Below, piece after piece: positions 9,086-17,802 of a stretch of 64,000 nucleotides of DNA (position 1 is the stretch's first letter; each line of letters begins with the position of its first letter). The stretch is from assembly GCF_016772315.1 (NCBI RefSeq), contig NZ_CP053482.1, positions 2,480,001 to 2,544,000 on the forward strand, given 5' to 3'. The position numbers were made by a program, and so were the translations under genes. The stretch comes from Thiothrix subterranea (lineage in GTDB: Bacteria; Pseudomonadota; Gammaproteobacteria; Thiotrichales; Thiotrichaceae). The notes below the pieces were generated by a model. That model did no database searches. It was not told the DNA's origin and was given only the letters and a program-made list of their open reading frames with translations.

Positions 9086-9931
9086 TTAAAACGCAAAAGT
9101 CAGTGTCTCTGAAATAAAGTGATGGGCACTGTCATCGTGGTCAAACACTGCCACTGCGCCTTTGACGGGATTGCCTACGGTGAATTGCACATCATCCTCA
9201 TGACCCGTATTGAGCTTGCGGCGTTGTTCCAAAGACCAGCGTCCGTCTTTCCATACGCCTTTTGCTTTGACGTCATCGGCTCCGGCAGGGAGTTTTTCCT
9301 GTGGAACGTATTTGGGCATTAAGTCTTGTTGTTTTTTAAAATAGCGTTTGGTTGCATAGGGTTCAACGCCCATGTCGGTAGGGCGATTGATGTATAAGTT
9401 TGAACCGTCTGGCAAGGTGGTTTTGTACGATTCAGCCATGGGCTGTTTGCTGATGACGGTGATTTTGTCATGGCTAATGCCGATGGGGTTGGTACGTGCC
9501 GCTTTCCAGTTCCACATATCAGAGGTGAATTCTTTGCCAGACAACCAATTGGCGTCGTAATCACCTTCCATGGCAAATTCCATGGCAAAGCGGTCTTCGA
9601 GTTGGGAGCCTTCGACGTATTTTTGTTGGGCTTCATCCCAAATGCTGGGTTTATGCTGAATGTCTTGGGTGCTGTCTTCCCATTCGGTGTGGAAAAAGAC
9701 TTCATCGCCGAAAACGCCCGCTTTCAATAAGACGGTTTTGGTGCGTTCAGGTTGACCGACATAGGTGAGCTTGATCGTACTGGCAGCAATGTCTTGCCAA
9801 TCCTCGGCTGAACCGTCGAGTTGGGGCGCGGCTTTGAGTGTATTGATCTTGATCGTTGGTGTTTCAGCATGAGCCAAGCTCAGTGTGCTGCATAAGATGT
9901 AAGCTGATGCCATCAGTAATGGGTGTTTCAT
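9086..9931 (-). CDS. Periplasmic ethylbenzene-dehydrogenase-type heme-binding protein
   Basis: 281-residue exported protein. The signal peptide is MKHPLLMASAYILCSTLSLA with cleavage after AHA. The mature part matches the fold shared by the gamma subunits of ethylbenzene/DMS dehydrogenases and related cytochromes (EB_dh family): a strand pattern LDGSAEDWQDI, then DRFAMEFAMEG, and the signature DMWNWKAARTNPIG. There is no CXXCH motif, so any heme would be b-type with side-chain ligands. It sits 22 bp upstream of the hybrid kinase on the same strand, which suggests a sensing or redox-input role; no dehydrogenase catalytic subunit is nearby. The sensing role is inference. Confidence 0.78.
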   Translation of the reverse strand: MKHPLLMASAYILCSTLSLAHAETPTIKINTLKAAPQLDGSAEDWQDIAASTIKLTYVGQPERTKTVLLKAGVFGDEVFFHTEWEDSTQDIQHKPSIWDEAQQKYVEGSQLEDRFAMEFAMEGDYDANWLSGKEFTSDMWNWKAARTNPIGISHDKITVISKQPMAESYKTTLPDGSNLYINRPTDMGVEPYATKRYFKKQQDLMPKYVPQEKLPAGADDVKAKGVWKDGRWSLEQRRKLNTGHEDDVQFTVGNPVKGAVAVFDHDDSAHHFISETLTFAF

Positions 9932-10042
9932 GCGCTGTATCCCCGCTTATTTTTGAATGTATTAGTAGCTGCGTGAACATTGTGTCTAGTATTTATCAGA
10001 ATGGTATCAATAAAACTATTTAATTGAAATAAGTTATTTTTG

Positions 10043-10085
10043 GTCAAAAAAAAGCCCCGTAAGTCATTGACTGTACGGGGCTTTT
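10043..10085 (-). terminator. Rho-independent terminator of tRNA-Ser
   Basis: A 12-bp stem (arms at 10050-10061 and 10074-10085, core AGCCCCGTA/TACGGGGCT) with a 12-nt loop. Read on the minus strand, it is followed by a run of eight T (complement of the A run at 10046-10053). It lies just after the 3' end of tRNA-Ser. Confidence 0.85.
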
Positions 10086-10091
10086 AAATAT

Positions 10092-10179
10092 TGGCGGAGA
10101 GAAAGGGATTCGAACCCTTGATACGTTGCCGTATACACACTTTCCAGGCGTGCTCCTTCGACCACTCGGACACCTCTCC
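10092..10179 (-). tRNA. tRNA-Ser (anticodon GGA)
   Basis: An 88-nt class II tRNA with the CCA end encoded (10092-10094). The acceptor stem GGAGAGG pairs with TCTCTCC, with discriminator G. The anticodon loop CTGGAAA gives GGA, reading UCC/UCU. The long variable arm GTATACGGCAACGTAT is typical of serine tRNA, and the T-loop is GTTCGAATCC. It is very close to the E. coli serine GGA tRNA in the D, anticodon and variable arms. The strong terminator at 10043-10085 follows. Confidence 0.97.
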
Positions 10180-10373
10180 GCGAGATTTTACACAAGGGCA
10201 AAATCAAGGGCGCAATCGTAACGCAGCAGCCGTGGCTTGTAAACCGTGGAACCGGATTTTCACGCGGCAGGGCGAAATATGCAGTTGGTCGGCTAAGGTT
10301 CGACAGCGTGGCGGGGATGCGCTAGAGTGAAATACGGGGTTCATAACAATAAATAAAAGCTAAATAAACAGCC

Positions 10374-11429
10374 ATGGCATTGATTCCAACATTTCAAACA
10401 TTCATACGCTGGTGGGGTGAAGGCTTATACAACGGTCTCCCTAACGCCGCTCGCAAACTGTTTCGCACCGCCTTGCCGCGCTTGGTCTTGCACACGCACG
10501 ACGGACACAGTGTCGATGTGCAGTGGTCGCAGGACGGCAAATCACAAATGCGCGGTCAATTTGCATTACAAGGTGGCAATACTCAACACAGCGATTTGCT
10601 GCCCGCTGCCGCTAACGGCAAGCCTTATGAGGTGGAATTGTGTTTGGGGAAAAGCCAAGTATTGGCGCTGCAACACCATTTCCCGGAAGCCGTTAAAGAA
10701 AATCTGCAACAAGTATTGAGTTATCAATTGGATCGCTTGACGCCGTTCACGGCTGACAGTGCGCTGTTTGATGCGCGTGTGGCGCAGCACGATAAAGGCC
10801 GCAAAGAAATCCTTGCGGACATTTTTGTAGTTCCCAAGCATGTGGTGGAACGCTTTAACCGCTTATTAGCCGATATTGGGGTAGAGCCGGTGCGGGTGGT
10901 GTCGGTCGCAGGGGCCGATAAAGGCATTAATCTCGCCGCTCGCCAAGATTCTAAGAATACACAAGGTTGGTCGCGGATTCCGCTGTACGCTTTTCTGGGG
11001 GCATTGGTGCTCTCGTTGGCGGTGCCATTGGGTTATAAATACCGCCGGGTGGATCAGATTGAAACCGCCTTAGCCGAAGTGCGCAGCAATTCAGCGGAAC
11101 AATTGGCGATTCGTGAAAAGCTGGTGGCTGCTGAAGAGGCACTAACCTTTATAGAGTCAAAGCGCAAAACCTCACCCATGGCGTTGGATGTGGTGGAAAC
11201 CCTGTCGGCAATGATTCCCGAACATACTTGGTTGGAACGTTTGGAAATGCAAGGCGATAAGCTGGAAATTCGTGGCGAATCGGGGATGGCATTGAGCCTC
11301 ATTGATACGTTGGAAGATGCGGCTGAGTTTACCGCAGTGCGTTTTAAATCGCCTGTGACCCGCAATAAAGACAATGGGCGTGACCGTTTCCATATCGAAG
11401 CGACCTTGGAGGTTCCTCATGCTGAATAA
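10374..11429 (+). CDS. gspL: Type II secretion protein GspL-like, with PilN domain
   Basis: 351-residue inner-membrane assembly-platform protein. The cytoplasmic N-terminal half (1-195) looks like a short, degenerate actin-like GspL/PilM module (YEVELCLGKSQVLALQHHFP, then VLSYQLDRLTPFTADS). One membrane helix follows at about 206-221 (YAFLGALVLSLAVPLGY), then a coiled coil and a PilN-like ferredoxin fold (ETLSAMIPEHTWLERLEMQ). It is the first gene of the L-M-C/N-D operon and overlaps gspM by 11 bp. No strong ribosome site precedes this ATG. The usual rest of the system (GspE, F, G-K) is not in the window, so the full machine must be encoded elsewhere. Confidence 0.83.
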   Translation: MALIPTFQTFIRWWGEGLYNGLPNAARKLFRTALPRLVLHTHDGHSVDVQWSQDGKSQMRGQFALQGGNTQHSDLLPAAANGKPYEVELCLGKSQVLALQHHFPEAVKENLQQVLSYQLDRLTPFTADSALFDARVAQHDKGRKEILADIFVVPKHVVERFNRLLADIGVEPVRVVSVAGADKGINLAARQDSKNTQGWSRIPLYAFLGALVLSLAVPLGYKYRRVDQIETALAEVRSNSAEQLAIREKLVAAEEALTFIESKRKTSPMALDVVETLSAMIPEHTWLERLEMQGDKLEIRGESGMALSLIDTLEDAAEFTAVRFKSPVTRNKDNGRDRFHIEATLEVPHAE

Positions 11430-12024
11430 GGCATTCTGGCAGCAGCATCAGGTGTTGCTGGCCTGGAGTTTATTGGCGTTGTTGCTGGTCATCGGGCTGT
11501 TTCTGGTGGTGATTCCTAGCGTGCAAAAGTCGTGGGAGTTGAGCGAACGCATTGAAACCGGCTATGAACAGCTTACCCGCTTTCGGCAAATGGCAGCCGC
11601 TACGCCGGAATTCATGGCGGAATACGAGCGCGTGCAGCAAAACGGTTTGGATAAATTGTTTTACCCCGCAGGCATGACCTCGGCGCAGGTGGCCAAAGAG
11701 TTGCAGAAGAATCTGGCAACCGTGATTACCCGTGACAACGGCGTATTGCTGAGTTCGGAAGTATTGGATGCGCAGCAAACCGAGGCAGAGCAAGCGAATA
11801 CCGCGTATCAACGGGTGATGGTGAAAGCGGTTTTTCAGAGCGAACCGGCGTTATTGCGTGAAGTCTTGCATCAGGCGTATCAAGCGCGTCCGCTCATGTT
11901 TGTGGAAAGCCTTGATGTTAAACCCATGGGTTCTGAGGACGAAAAAACGCAAATGGTGAAAGCCGAAGTGCAAATTTCAACCTATTGGCGCGGCGGGGAG
12001 GTGCAATATGAAGCGCTTGATTAA
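11419..12024 (+). CDS. gspM: Type II secretion protein GspM-like
   Basis: 201-residue bitopic inner-membrane protein. A short cytoplasmic tail and a single helix (LLAWSLLALLLVIGLFLVVI, about 13-32) are followed by a coiled-coil stretch and a periplasmic ferredoxin-like domain, as expected for GspM, the partner of GspL. The start at 11419 lies inside the last codons of gspL. An upstream in-frame start at 11374 would overlap gspL by 56 bp and begin with a non-membrane leader, so it was rejected. Its own stop overlaps the next gene by 17 bp. Confidence 0.82.
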   Translation: MLNKAFWQQHQVLLAWSLLALLLVIGLFLVVIPSVQKSWELSERIETGYEQLTRFRQMAAATPEFMAEYERVQQNGLDKLFYPAGMTSAQVAKELQKNLATVITRDNGVLLSSEVLDAQQTEAEQANTAYQRVMVKAVFQSEPALLREVLHQAYQARPLMFVESLDVKPMGSEDEKTQMVKAEVQISTYWRGGEVQYEALD

Positions 12025-12805
12025 ACCACCGATACAATCTTTATTGTGGTTGGGTGCGGCAGTATTGTTAGGTAGCACCGGCTGGAGTTTGGTGAGCCTG
12101 AAACTGTTGGAAGCCGAACAGTCGCAGCAATCCAGTGCTGTCAGTGTGAAAATCCCTGATGCCAGTGCGCTGGATGCGCCCGATTTAAACCGTTATGCGC
12201 AAATGGTGAGTGCTCCCTTGTTTTGGGAAAGCCGCAAAAAAATAGAACCCGAAAAGCTGGAAGCGCCGGTGATTGTGTCCACACCTGTCGATACCACGCT
12301 ACCGGAAGGGCGTTTGATCGGCATCGTGGATTTGGGCAATAGCTTGTTTGCCATGATGGAAAATGCAGCGGGCGGCACGGTGCAGCTACGCACCGGGGAT
12401 ACCTGGGGCGCTTGGGCGGTGAAGGGCATTGATCCTGACCGTGTGTTCTTAGCACTTGGCGATCAGCAGCAAGAAATTCCGTTAGTGGCGGATTTTTCCG
12501 CGCCGCAAGAAAACCCGCAAATGGCACAAGCCCGGATAGTGCGGCAGCAAGTGGTCGCGCAACAGCAGGCAGTGACGCAACCAGCCGCCGCCGCACCGTT
12601 ACCATCCACCTTGCCAACCGCGAATGCGGCGAATATAGCGAATATGGCGGCAGCGGTGGGGATGCCATTTCCGGCGGATGCGCAAAAGCAGCCGCCTGCG
12701 TTATCGGTACAAGATGCGTTGGAGGCACGGCAACGTTTGATGGCTTCACGTTGGGGCGGTTTAACCGGTGAGAACCCGGCGTCAGCACCGCCACCCTCAC
12801 AATAG
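12008..12805 (+). CDS. Type II secretion GspC/GspN-like inner-membrane protein
   Basis: 265-residue protein with an N-terminal helix (LLWLGAAVLLGSTGWSLVSL, about 14-33) and a periplasmic domain of the homology-region type. The domain shows APLFWESRKK, then LIGIVDLGNSLFAMME and WAVKGIDPDRVFLALGDQQQEIPL. This domain couples the inner-membrane platform to the secretin in GspC and is related to GspN/PilP. A long Ala/Pro/Gln-rich, low-complexity tail (about 180-265) has no PDZ domain. Position between gspM and gspD supports the call; C and N cannot be separated with confidence from sequence alone. Confidence 0.75.
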   Translation: MKRLIKPPIQSLLWLGAAVLLGSTGWSLVSLKLLEAEQSQQSSAVSVKIPDASALDAPDLNRYAQMVSAPLFWESRKKIEPEKLEAPVIVSTPVDTTLPEGRLIGIVDLGNSLFAMMENAAGGTVQLRTGDTWGAWAVKGIDPDRVFLALGDQQQEIPLVADFSAPQENPQMAQARIVRQQVVAQQQAVTQPAAAAPLPSTLPTANAANIANMAAAVGMPFPADAQKQPPALSVQDALEARQRLMASRWGGLTGENPASAPPPSQ

Positions 12806-12931
12806 GCATAAATTATCCGACAAACAGTACTTTTTATTAAATTTACAAACCATTAGTATAAGTAAAATCAAACCTGACGGCGTTAGTTAGATCGGGTCTT
12901 AGAATAAAAATAAAAAAATGGGGTTAGCTTT

Positions 12932-15202
12932 GTGAAACACAAGAGCAGCATTGTAGGGCTGGTCAGCGTAGCGGTACTCATGTCCGCTTGCACATCCATC
13001 AAAGGCAGTCCGGGTTATCGCAACAATATCAAAAGTGCCGGTTTCCAGCGCAGTAACGCAGTGAAAGAATTGGAACCCGCTGCCGTCGGTCTATCACGCC
13101 CGGTGTTGCGCCCAGCCGACACGGGCGGCATCAAAACAGTCGGCTATCAAGAAGACAATCATGTAACACCTGCTTGGGATTCGATGTCAGCGGGTAATGC
13201 CACCTCGCGCTCTGGAAAAGACGCAGATGTGGAATTGATCCTCGGTAGCCAAGATTATTACCGTACTGATGTGAAACGTCCCGCCGCCGCTGCCAGTAAA
13301 CGTGGCGATGAAGCGGGCATTGCCCTCAATTTCGAGCGTGCCAGTATCCGTGAAGTGGTGAAAGTGGTGTTAGGGGATATTCTCAAAGAAACCTACACCG
13401 TGGAGCCGGGGGTCGAGGGCGAAGTGACCATCAATTCCACTGATCCGATTGATCGCAGTGCCTTAATTCCTACCTTAGAATCCTTGCTGCAAAGCCAAGG
13501 GGCGGTGCTTTATAAAGACGATACCGGCAATTATCGGGTCGCGGCGCGTGCCAATCTGAAGGGGCGTGGTTTTATGCCATCCACCGGTCAGATTAAGCCT
13601 GGTTACAGTATGCAGGTGGTAACGTTGCGCTATATCCCGGTGGCGGAAATGCAAAAAATACTGGAACCACTGGCCAGCCCAGACGCCTTTGTGCGGGTTG
13701 ACCCAAACCGCAATATGTTGGTATTGGCGGGAACTAGCTCCGAACTGGCGAATTTAATGGCGACGATTAAGACCTTTGACGTGGATGTGCTGAAAGGCAT
13801 GTCCGTCGGTTTGTACCGTGTCAAAAACGTCGAAGCGGGCGTGGTGGCGAAAAATCTGGATGCGCTGTTTGGGGAAAGCGGCAATAGCCCGATGGCAGGC
13901 ATGATTAAAATCATGCCGATTGAGCACATGAACAGCATTATGATTATTTCTGCCAACGCCGATTACTTGAAGGATATGAAAGACTGGGTAGACCGTTTCG
14001 ATCAGGCCAGCCAAACGGCGGGTCAACAATTGTTCGTTTACCACGTGCAAAACGGTAACGCTGAGCACTTGGCGGATATGCTGAATCAAATCTTTGGCGG
14101 CAAGAAAAGCAGCAGTGGCAAAAGCGCTTTACCGGGGAACAATGCATCCAGCCTTGCGCCGGGCTTAGAGCCAGCCACCGTGGGGGCTGATGGTCAGCCG
14201 GTGGCGGCTGAACCTTTGAAAACCATGTTGGGTGATTCCGGCAGTGGCGGGGTGAGCATTAACCCGGATGCGGAAGTACGCATCGTGGCAGACAAGACCA
14301 ACAACTCGTTGATGATTATGTCGACCGAAGATGCTTATCGCCAGATTCAGGAATCGCTCAAGCGGCTGGATGTGATGCCGATGCAGGTGCAAGTGGAAGC
14401 CTCCATTATGGAAGTGACCTTGACCGATGGCTTGGAATACGGTTTGCAGTGGTATTTCAAGAATGACGGCAACGCCTTTGGTTCTAATGGTGTTGGTGGG
14501 CTGGCTTCGGGTAGCAATGGTTATATGACACCGGGTGGCTTCTCGTTCTCGGCAACCTTGGGCGCGGAACGGGTGATGGGGGCGCTGAATGCCTTGGCAC
14601 GGGAATCGAAAGTACGGGTCTTGTCATCGCCGTCGATTTTGGTGCTGGATAATCAGACCGCTTCGATTAAAGTGGGGGATCAGCAGCCGGTGTTTACGGG
14701 CAGCCTTTCTTCGCCGAATGGCAATGGCACGAGCTTGACCACGGCGACCACGGTGCAATACAAAGACACCGGGGTTTCTTTGCAAGTGACGCCGCAGGTG
14801 AACAGCAACGGTTTGGTGAAAATGGACATTCAGCAAGACATTACGGACGTGGGCGAAATTGATTCCGCCACCGGCAACCGCAGTTTCTTGCAGCGTAATA
14901 TTAAAAGTACGGTCGCGGTTAAAAGCGGTGAAACCATTGTGTTGGGCGGTTTGATTCGCGATAACAATACCCAAGGGCGCAACGGCGTGCCGGGTTTGAG
15001 CAAGGTGCCGGTGGTGGGTAATTTGTTCAGCGCGAATAGCAGCGGCGGCAAACGCACCGAATTACTGGTGTTGATTACCCCCACGGCGATCAAGAGCCAG
15101 CGCGATTTGGTCAAAACCGGCGAGGAAATGCGCGAACGTATGCAGGGTTTGATGGATGGCGATAAGTTTTTACCGCAATTGAAGGGGCAATATGTTGATT
15201 AA
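12932..15202 (+). CDS. gspD: Type II secretion secretin GspD
   Basis: 756-residue outer-membrane secretin, the exit channel of type II secretion. It uses a GTG start. The signal sequence KSSIVGLVSVAVLMSACTS has a lipobox (LMSAC, Cys about 20), so the protein is probably a lipoprotein with its own pilotin function. N-terminal modules follow: an N0-like domain (IALNFERASIREVVKVVLGD) and N1-N3 repeats (MQVVTLRYIPVAEMQKILEP; MSVGLYRVKNVEAGVVAKNL; QLFVYHVQNGNAEHLADMLN). The C-terminal secretin domain has VEASIMEVTLTDGLEYGLQW, VRVLSSPSILVLDNQTASI and GETIVLGGLIRDN. A 126-bp gap precedes it, so it may have its own promoter. Confidence 0.93.
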   Translation: MKHKSSIVGLVSVAVLMSACTSIKGSPGYRNNIKSAGFQRSNAVKELEPAAVGLSRPVLRPADTGGIKTVGYQEDNHVTPAWDSMSAGNATSRSGKDADVELILGSQDYYRTDVKRPAAAASKRGDEAGIALNFERASIREVVKVVLGDILKETYTVEPGVEGEVTINSTDPIDRSALIPTLESLLQSQGAVLYKDDTGNYRVAARANLKGRGFMPSTGQIKPGYSMQVVTLRYIPVAEMQKILEPLASPDAFVRVDPNRNMLVLAGTSSELANLMATIKTFDVDVLKGMSVGLYRVKNVEAGVVAKNLDALFGESGNSPMAGMIKIMPIEHMNSIMIISANADYLKDMKDWVDRFDQASQTAGQQLFVYHVQNGNAEHLADMLNQIFGGKKSSSGKSALPGNNASSLAPGLEPATVGADGQPVAAEPLKTMLGDSGSGGVSINPDAEVRIVADKTNNSLMIMSTEDAYRQIQESLKRLDVMPMQVQVEASIMEVTLTDGLEYGLQWYFKNDGNAFGSNGVGGLASGSNGYMTPGGFSFSATLGAERVMGALNALARESKVRVLSSPSILVLDNQTASIKVGDQQPVFTGSLSSPNGNGTSLTTATTVQYKDTGVSLQVTPQVNSNGLVKMDIQQDITDVGEIDSATGNRSFLQRNIKSTVAVKSGETIVLGGLIRDNNTQGRNGVPGLSKVPVVGNLFSANSSGGKRTELLVLITPTAIKSQRDLVKTGEEMRERMQGLMDGDKFLPQLKGQYVD

Positions 15203-15590
15203 AAATACAGTCTCTGTGTTGCTGGCAAGTGCATTGCTGGCAGCGTGCAGCCCAGCAGAGTCGGTGCTGACTGGGTACGCAGAACAACGTTGGGATGCAT
15301 TGATCAAGGGTAATCTTGAGCAGGCATACGGGTACTACACCGAGGCGTTTCAAGCCACGACGCCGTTTGATGTGTTCCAGCGGAATACGCCGAGCACCGG
15401 GTTGTGGAGCAAAGCGCAGGTGCAAAAAGTCGAGTGTGAAGCATCCGGCAAGCGCTGTTCGGTTGATGTTAAGGTCACGGTGTCGTTGAAAATGCGTGGG
15501 CTAAGTCAGCCCGTGGATACCAGCGATATTGTGAAAGAAACATGGATCAAGGACAGTTGGTTTTCAGACTGGCGGTACGTGAAAAAGTAA
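15192..15590 (+). CDS. Small lipoprotein of the secretin operon
   Basis: 132-residue lipoprotein of unknown function. The signal peptide MLIKNTVSVLLASALLAACS has the lipobox LAAC (Cys19). The mature part (LTGYAEQRWDALIKGNLEQA and FDVFQRNTPSTGLWSKAQVQ) looks like a small NTF2-like/DUF4878-type cup domain, and two Cys (VECEASGKRC) may form a disulfide. It overlaps gspD by 11 bp, so it is made with the secretin. A pilotin or accessory role is possible but not shown. Confidence 0.72.
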   Translation: MLIKNTVSVLLASALLAACSPAESVLTGYAEQRWDALIKGNLEQAYGYYTEAFQATTPFDVFQRNTPSTGLWSKAQVQKVECEASGKRCSVDVKVTVSLKMRGLSQPVDTSDIVKETWIKDSWFSDWRYVKK

Positions 15591-15621
15591 AGGTATTCAT
15601 TAAAAATATTGATTAATAACG

Positions 15622-15627
15622 TATAAT
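15622..15627 (+). promoter_or_regulatory. Possible -10 element upstream of the large exported protein
   Basis: A perfect TATAAT hexamer in the 146-bp gap between the lipoprotein stop and the GTG start at 15737. The -35 region is weak. The next gene has a strong ribosome site (AAGGAGG, 8 bp before GTG), which together suggest separate, high expression. Confidence 0.35.
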
Positions 15628-15736
15628 GATTGAGTCGTTTTCAGGAATGTGTGAGTCTGAAAATCCGTAAATTTAAACAACAAATCTTTCAATACTCCGT
15701 CAACAATATATAAAGATAGAACAAGGAGGCACGTAA

Positions 15737-17698
15737 GTGTTCAAGAAAAATAAAGTCGCCATCAGTGTCGCAACTGGCATTCTTGGCATTGTGGGGGGCA
15801 TCACGAGCGTTCAGGCAGTGCATGTTAATCCAGAAGGCACGGGACAGGTTCTGCTATTCCCTTATTTTAATGCGCAGGAAGGGTATGTCACCAATATTAA
15901 TCTGGTGAACTCCACTGATCAAACCAAAGCCGTCCGTATTCGCTTTAATGAAGGGAAAACCAGTAAAGACGTATTGGACTTCAACATTTATATGTCGCCT
16001 CAAGACGTTTGGACTGGCAGCATTCAAAAAGACGCTAACGGTGTTGGTTCGATTTCCACGACTGACCGTAGCTGTACTTACCCAGAGGAAATGGCTGCTA
16101 CTTGTGCGGATCCGGGTTGTGAATCAGAGCAAGCCTTCAAAGGCTATCAGATGTTCACTAACGTGACCGCTGAAGATACGTTGGAAGGCTATGTCGAAGT
16201 CATCGAAATGGGTGAAGTCAAGGATGGCGCAATCGCAGCCGGTGCATTACACAATGCTGGCAAACCGTCTAACTGTAGCGCTGTAGCCAACGGCGCAGTA
16301 AAATTATCCAGAACTGGTTTGAACCCACCGGCTGGTGGTTTGTTTGGTTCCTCCGCAATTATTGACGTTGCCAACGGTACGGCTAATGCGATTGACCCGG
16401 TAGCGTTGGACAATTACAGCAAAAGTTCACAGCATACATTGCCTGATGATCCACTGAACTTTGATATTCCATCGTTGGCTTCCGGTGATGTCATGACCAG
16501 TGAAGTATTGGTTCCCGGTGCGAATAACAGTAATCCAACGTGGGTTACAACGCTGTGGAATAAACTGGAAAATGACCCTTGTTTAAATGATGGGGATCCG
16601 ATTACACCGGCTTGCGGTTTGAACCCGTATCCAGTGGCTCATGCCTTATTGTCTCGCAATATTATGAATGAGTACTTTGTTGATCCATCAACGGGTTATG
16701 ATGGTCATACTGACTGGGTAGTGACATTCCCAATGAAAAAATTGGGTATCTTCAACCGTCACAGCGAAGAACAGTTGACCAAAGTTAAGGTTCTGGATTC
16801 CAGCAATAAGCCGACTGGCGAATACGTGTGTGAAGACGCCCACGGTGCACAAATCAAACCGCAAGATTTAGGCAATAACGATTGCAAACGTTATCCTGAT
16901 GTGCGGGCTTCATTCGACCGTGATATTTATGACCGTGAAGAAACCCGTATTAAAGATGCAAACTTCTCACCTAACGTCTTTATCCCGCGTGTCTTAGAAC
17001 GTGAGGTCAATGTATTGACCTTTACCAGCAAAGACAAAGACTATAATTCCACTAAAACCGCCTTAGTGAGCAATCACATGTTGCCTGCGGGTAAAACACG
17101 TACTGCGAATGAGAAGGGCGTGTTGGATCCGGCTGGCAAGTATGACTTAGACGATTTCGTCAACGTTAATAACTTCGTCAGTGGTTGGTCGCGCATGACG
17201 TATGCGAATGACTATTGGCTGAGCATGTGGTGGCCGCATACTGAAACTCGCGTATGTAAAGTGGATTACAAAACTGGGTTGATCCTAAATACCGCACCCA
17301 TTAACCCGTACAAAACATTAATGACGCAAGATAATAGCGCACATTATTTGGCATTGGATGGCACGGTATTGGTGGACAATGGAATGCGCCCATTGGTTGA
17401 TCCTAAAACAGGTAATGAGCTGGTCGATAAAGATGACAAAGCCACGACTTGGTTGGGTTCTACCAGCGAACGTTCCAATACCAATGACACCTTGCCGTCT
17501 TGCCCGTGGGAATCGGCAGATAACGGGTTTGGTATCACCAACGGTATTTACAATGGTGTGCCTAGCACTGGTTTTGCCTTGATTCAAGGCAATGTGAAAA
17601 GCGGCGCGACTAGCTTGTTTGGTGACGTATTGCCACACAAGAAGACACAAGGCACTGATACTTATATCCGTGTACACAGTGAAAGCGATGCGAAGTAA
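15737..17698 (+). CDS. Large exported protein of unknown function, candidate type II secretion substrate
   Basis: 653-residue protein with a signal peptide (KKNKVAISVATGILGIVGGI, cleavage after VQA near residue 27). The mature N-terminus VHVNPEGTGQVLLFPYFNAQ is followed by NINLVNSTDQTKAVRIRFNE and DFNIYMSPQDVWTGSIQ. I recall this as a widespread uncharacterised family in gammaproteobacteria; no enzyme motif is visible. It has several Cys suited to disulfides (CTYPEEMAATCADPGCE) and is rich in Asn, Asp and Thr. The start is GTG with a very strong ribosome site. It lies right after the secretin operon and before a foldase, and has its own terminator. The cargo role is inference. Confidence 0.8.
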   Translation: MFKKNKVAISVATGILGIVGGITSVQAVHVNPEGTGQVLLFPYFNAQEGYVTNINLVNSTDQTKAVRIRFNEGKTSKDVLDFNIYMSPQDVWTGSIQKDANGVGSISTTDRSCTYPEEMAATCADPGCESEQAFKGYQMFTNVTAEDTLEGYVEVIEMGEVKDGAIAAGALHNAGKPSNCSAVANGAVKLSRTGLNPPAGGLFGSSAIIDVANGTANAIDPVALDNYSKSSQHTLPDDPLNFDIPSLASGDVMTSEVLVPGANNSNPTWVTTLWNKLENDPCLNDGDPITPACGLNPYPVAHALLSRNIMNEYFVDPSTGYDGHTDWVVTFPMKKLGIFNRHSEEQLTKVKVLDSSNKPTGEYVCEDAHGAQIKPQDLGNNDCKRYPDVRASFDRDIYDREETRIKDANFSPNVFIPRVLEREVNVLTFTSKDKDYNSTKTALVSNHMLPAGKTRTANEKGVLDPAGKYDLDDFVNVNNFVSGWSRMTYANDYWLSMWWPHTETRVCKVDYKTGLILNTAPINPYKTLMTQDNSAHYLALDGTVLVDNGMRPLVDPKTGNELVDKDDKATTWLGSTSERSNTNDTLPSCPWESADNGFGITNGIYNGVPSTGFALIQGNVKSGATSLFGDVLPHKKTQGTDTYIRVHSESDAK

Positions 17699-17748
17699 TG
17701 TTTACTGTTAAGTAATGATTTCTTGGTTCGATTAGGTTGAGACAATGG

Positions 17749-17780
17749 CTTCCCTTTAATTTATTAGAGGGAAGTTTTTT
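17749..17780 (+). terminator. Rho-independent terminator after the large exported protein
   Basis: Stem CTTCCCT (17749-17755) pairs with AGGGAAG (17768-17774) around a 12-nt AT-rich loop, followed by six T at 17775-17780. Confidence 0.8.
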
Positions 17781-17802
17781 CGGTTTTGCTTGCTGAATAA
17801 CT

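Noticed and set aside
10091-10330. 79-residue ORF beginning MAERKGFEPLIRC on the plus strand
   Set aside because: It lies antisense over tRNA-Ser; this N-terminal sequence is the well-known false translation of a tRNA complement.
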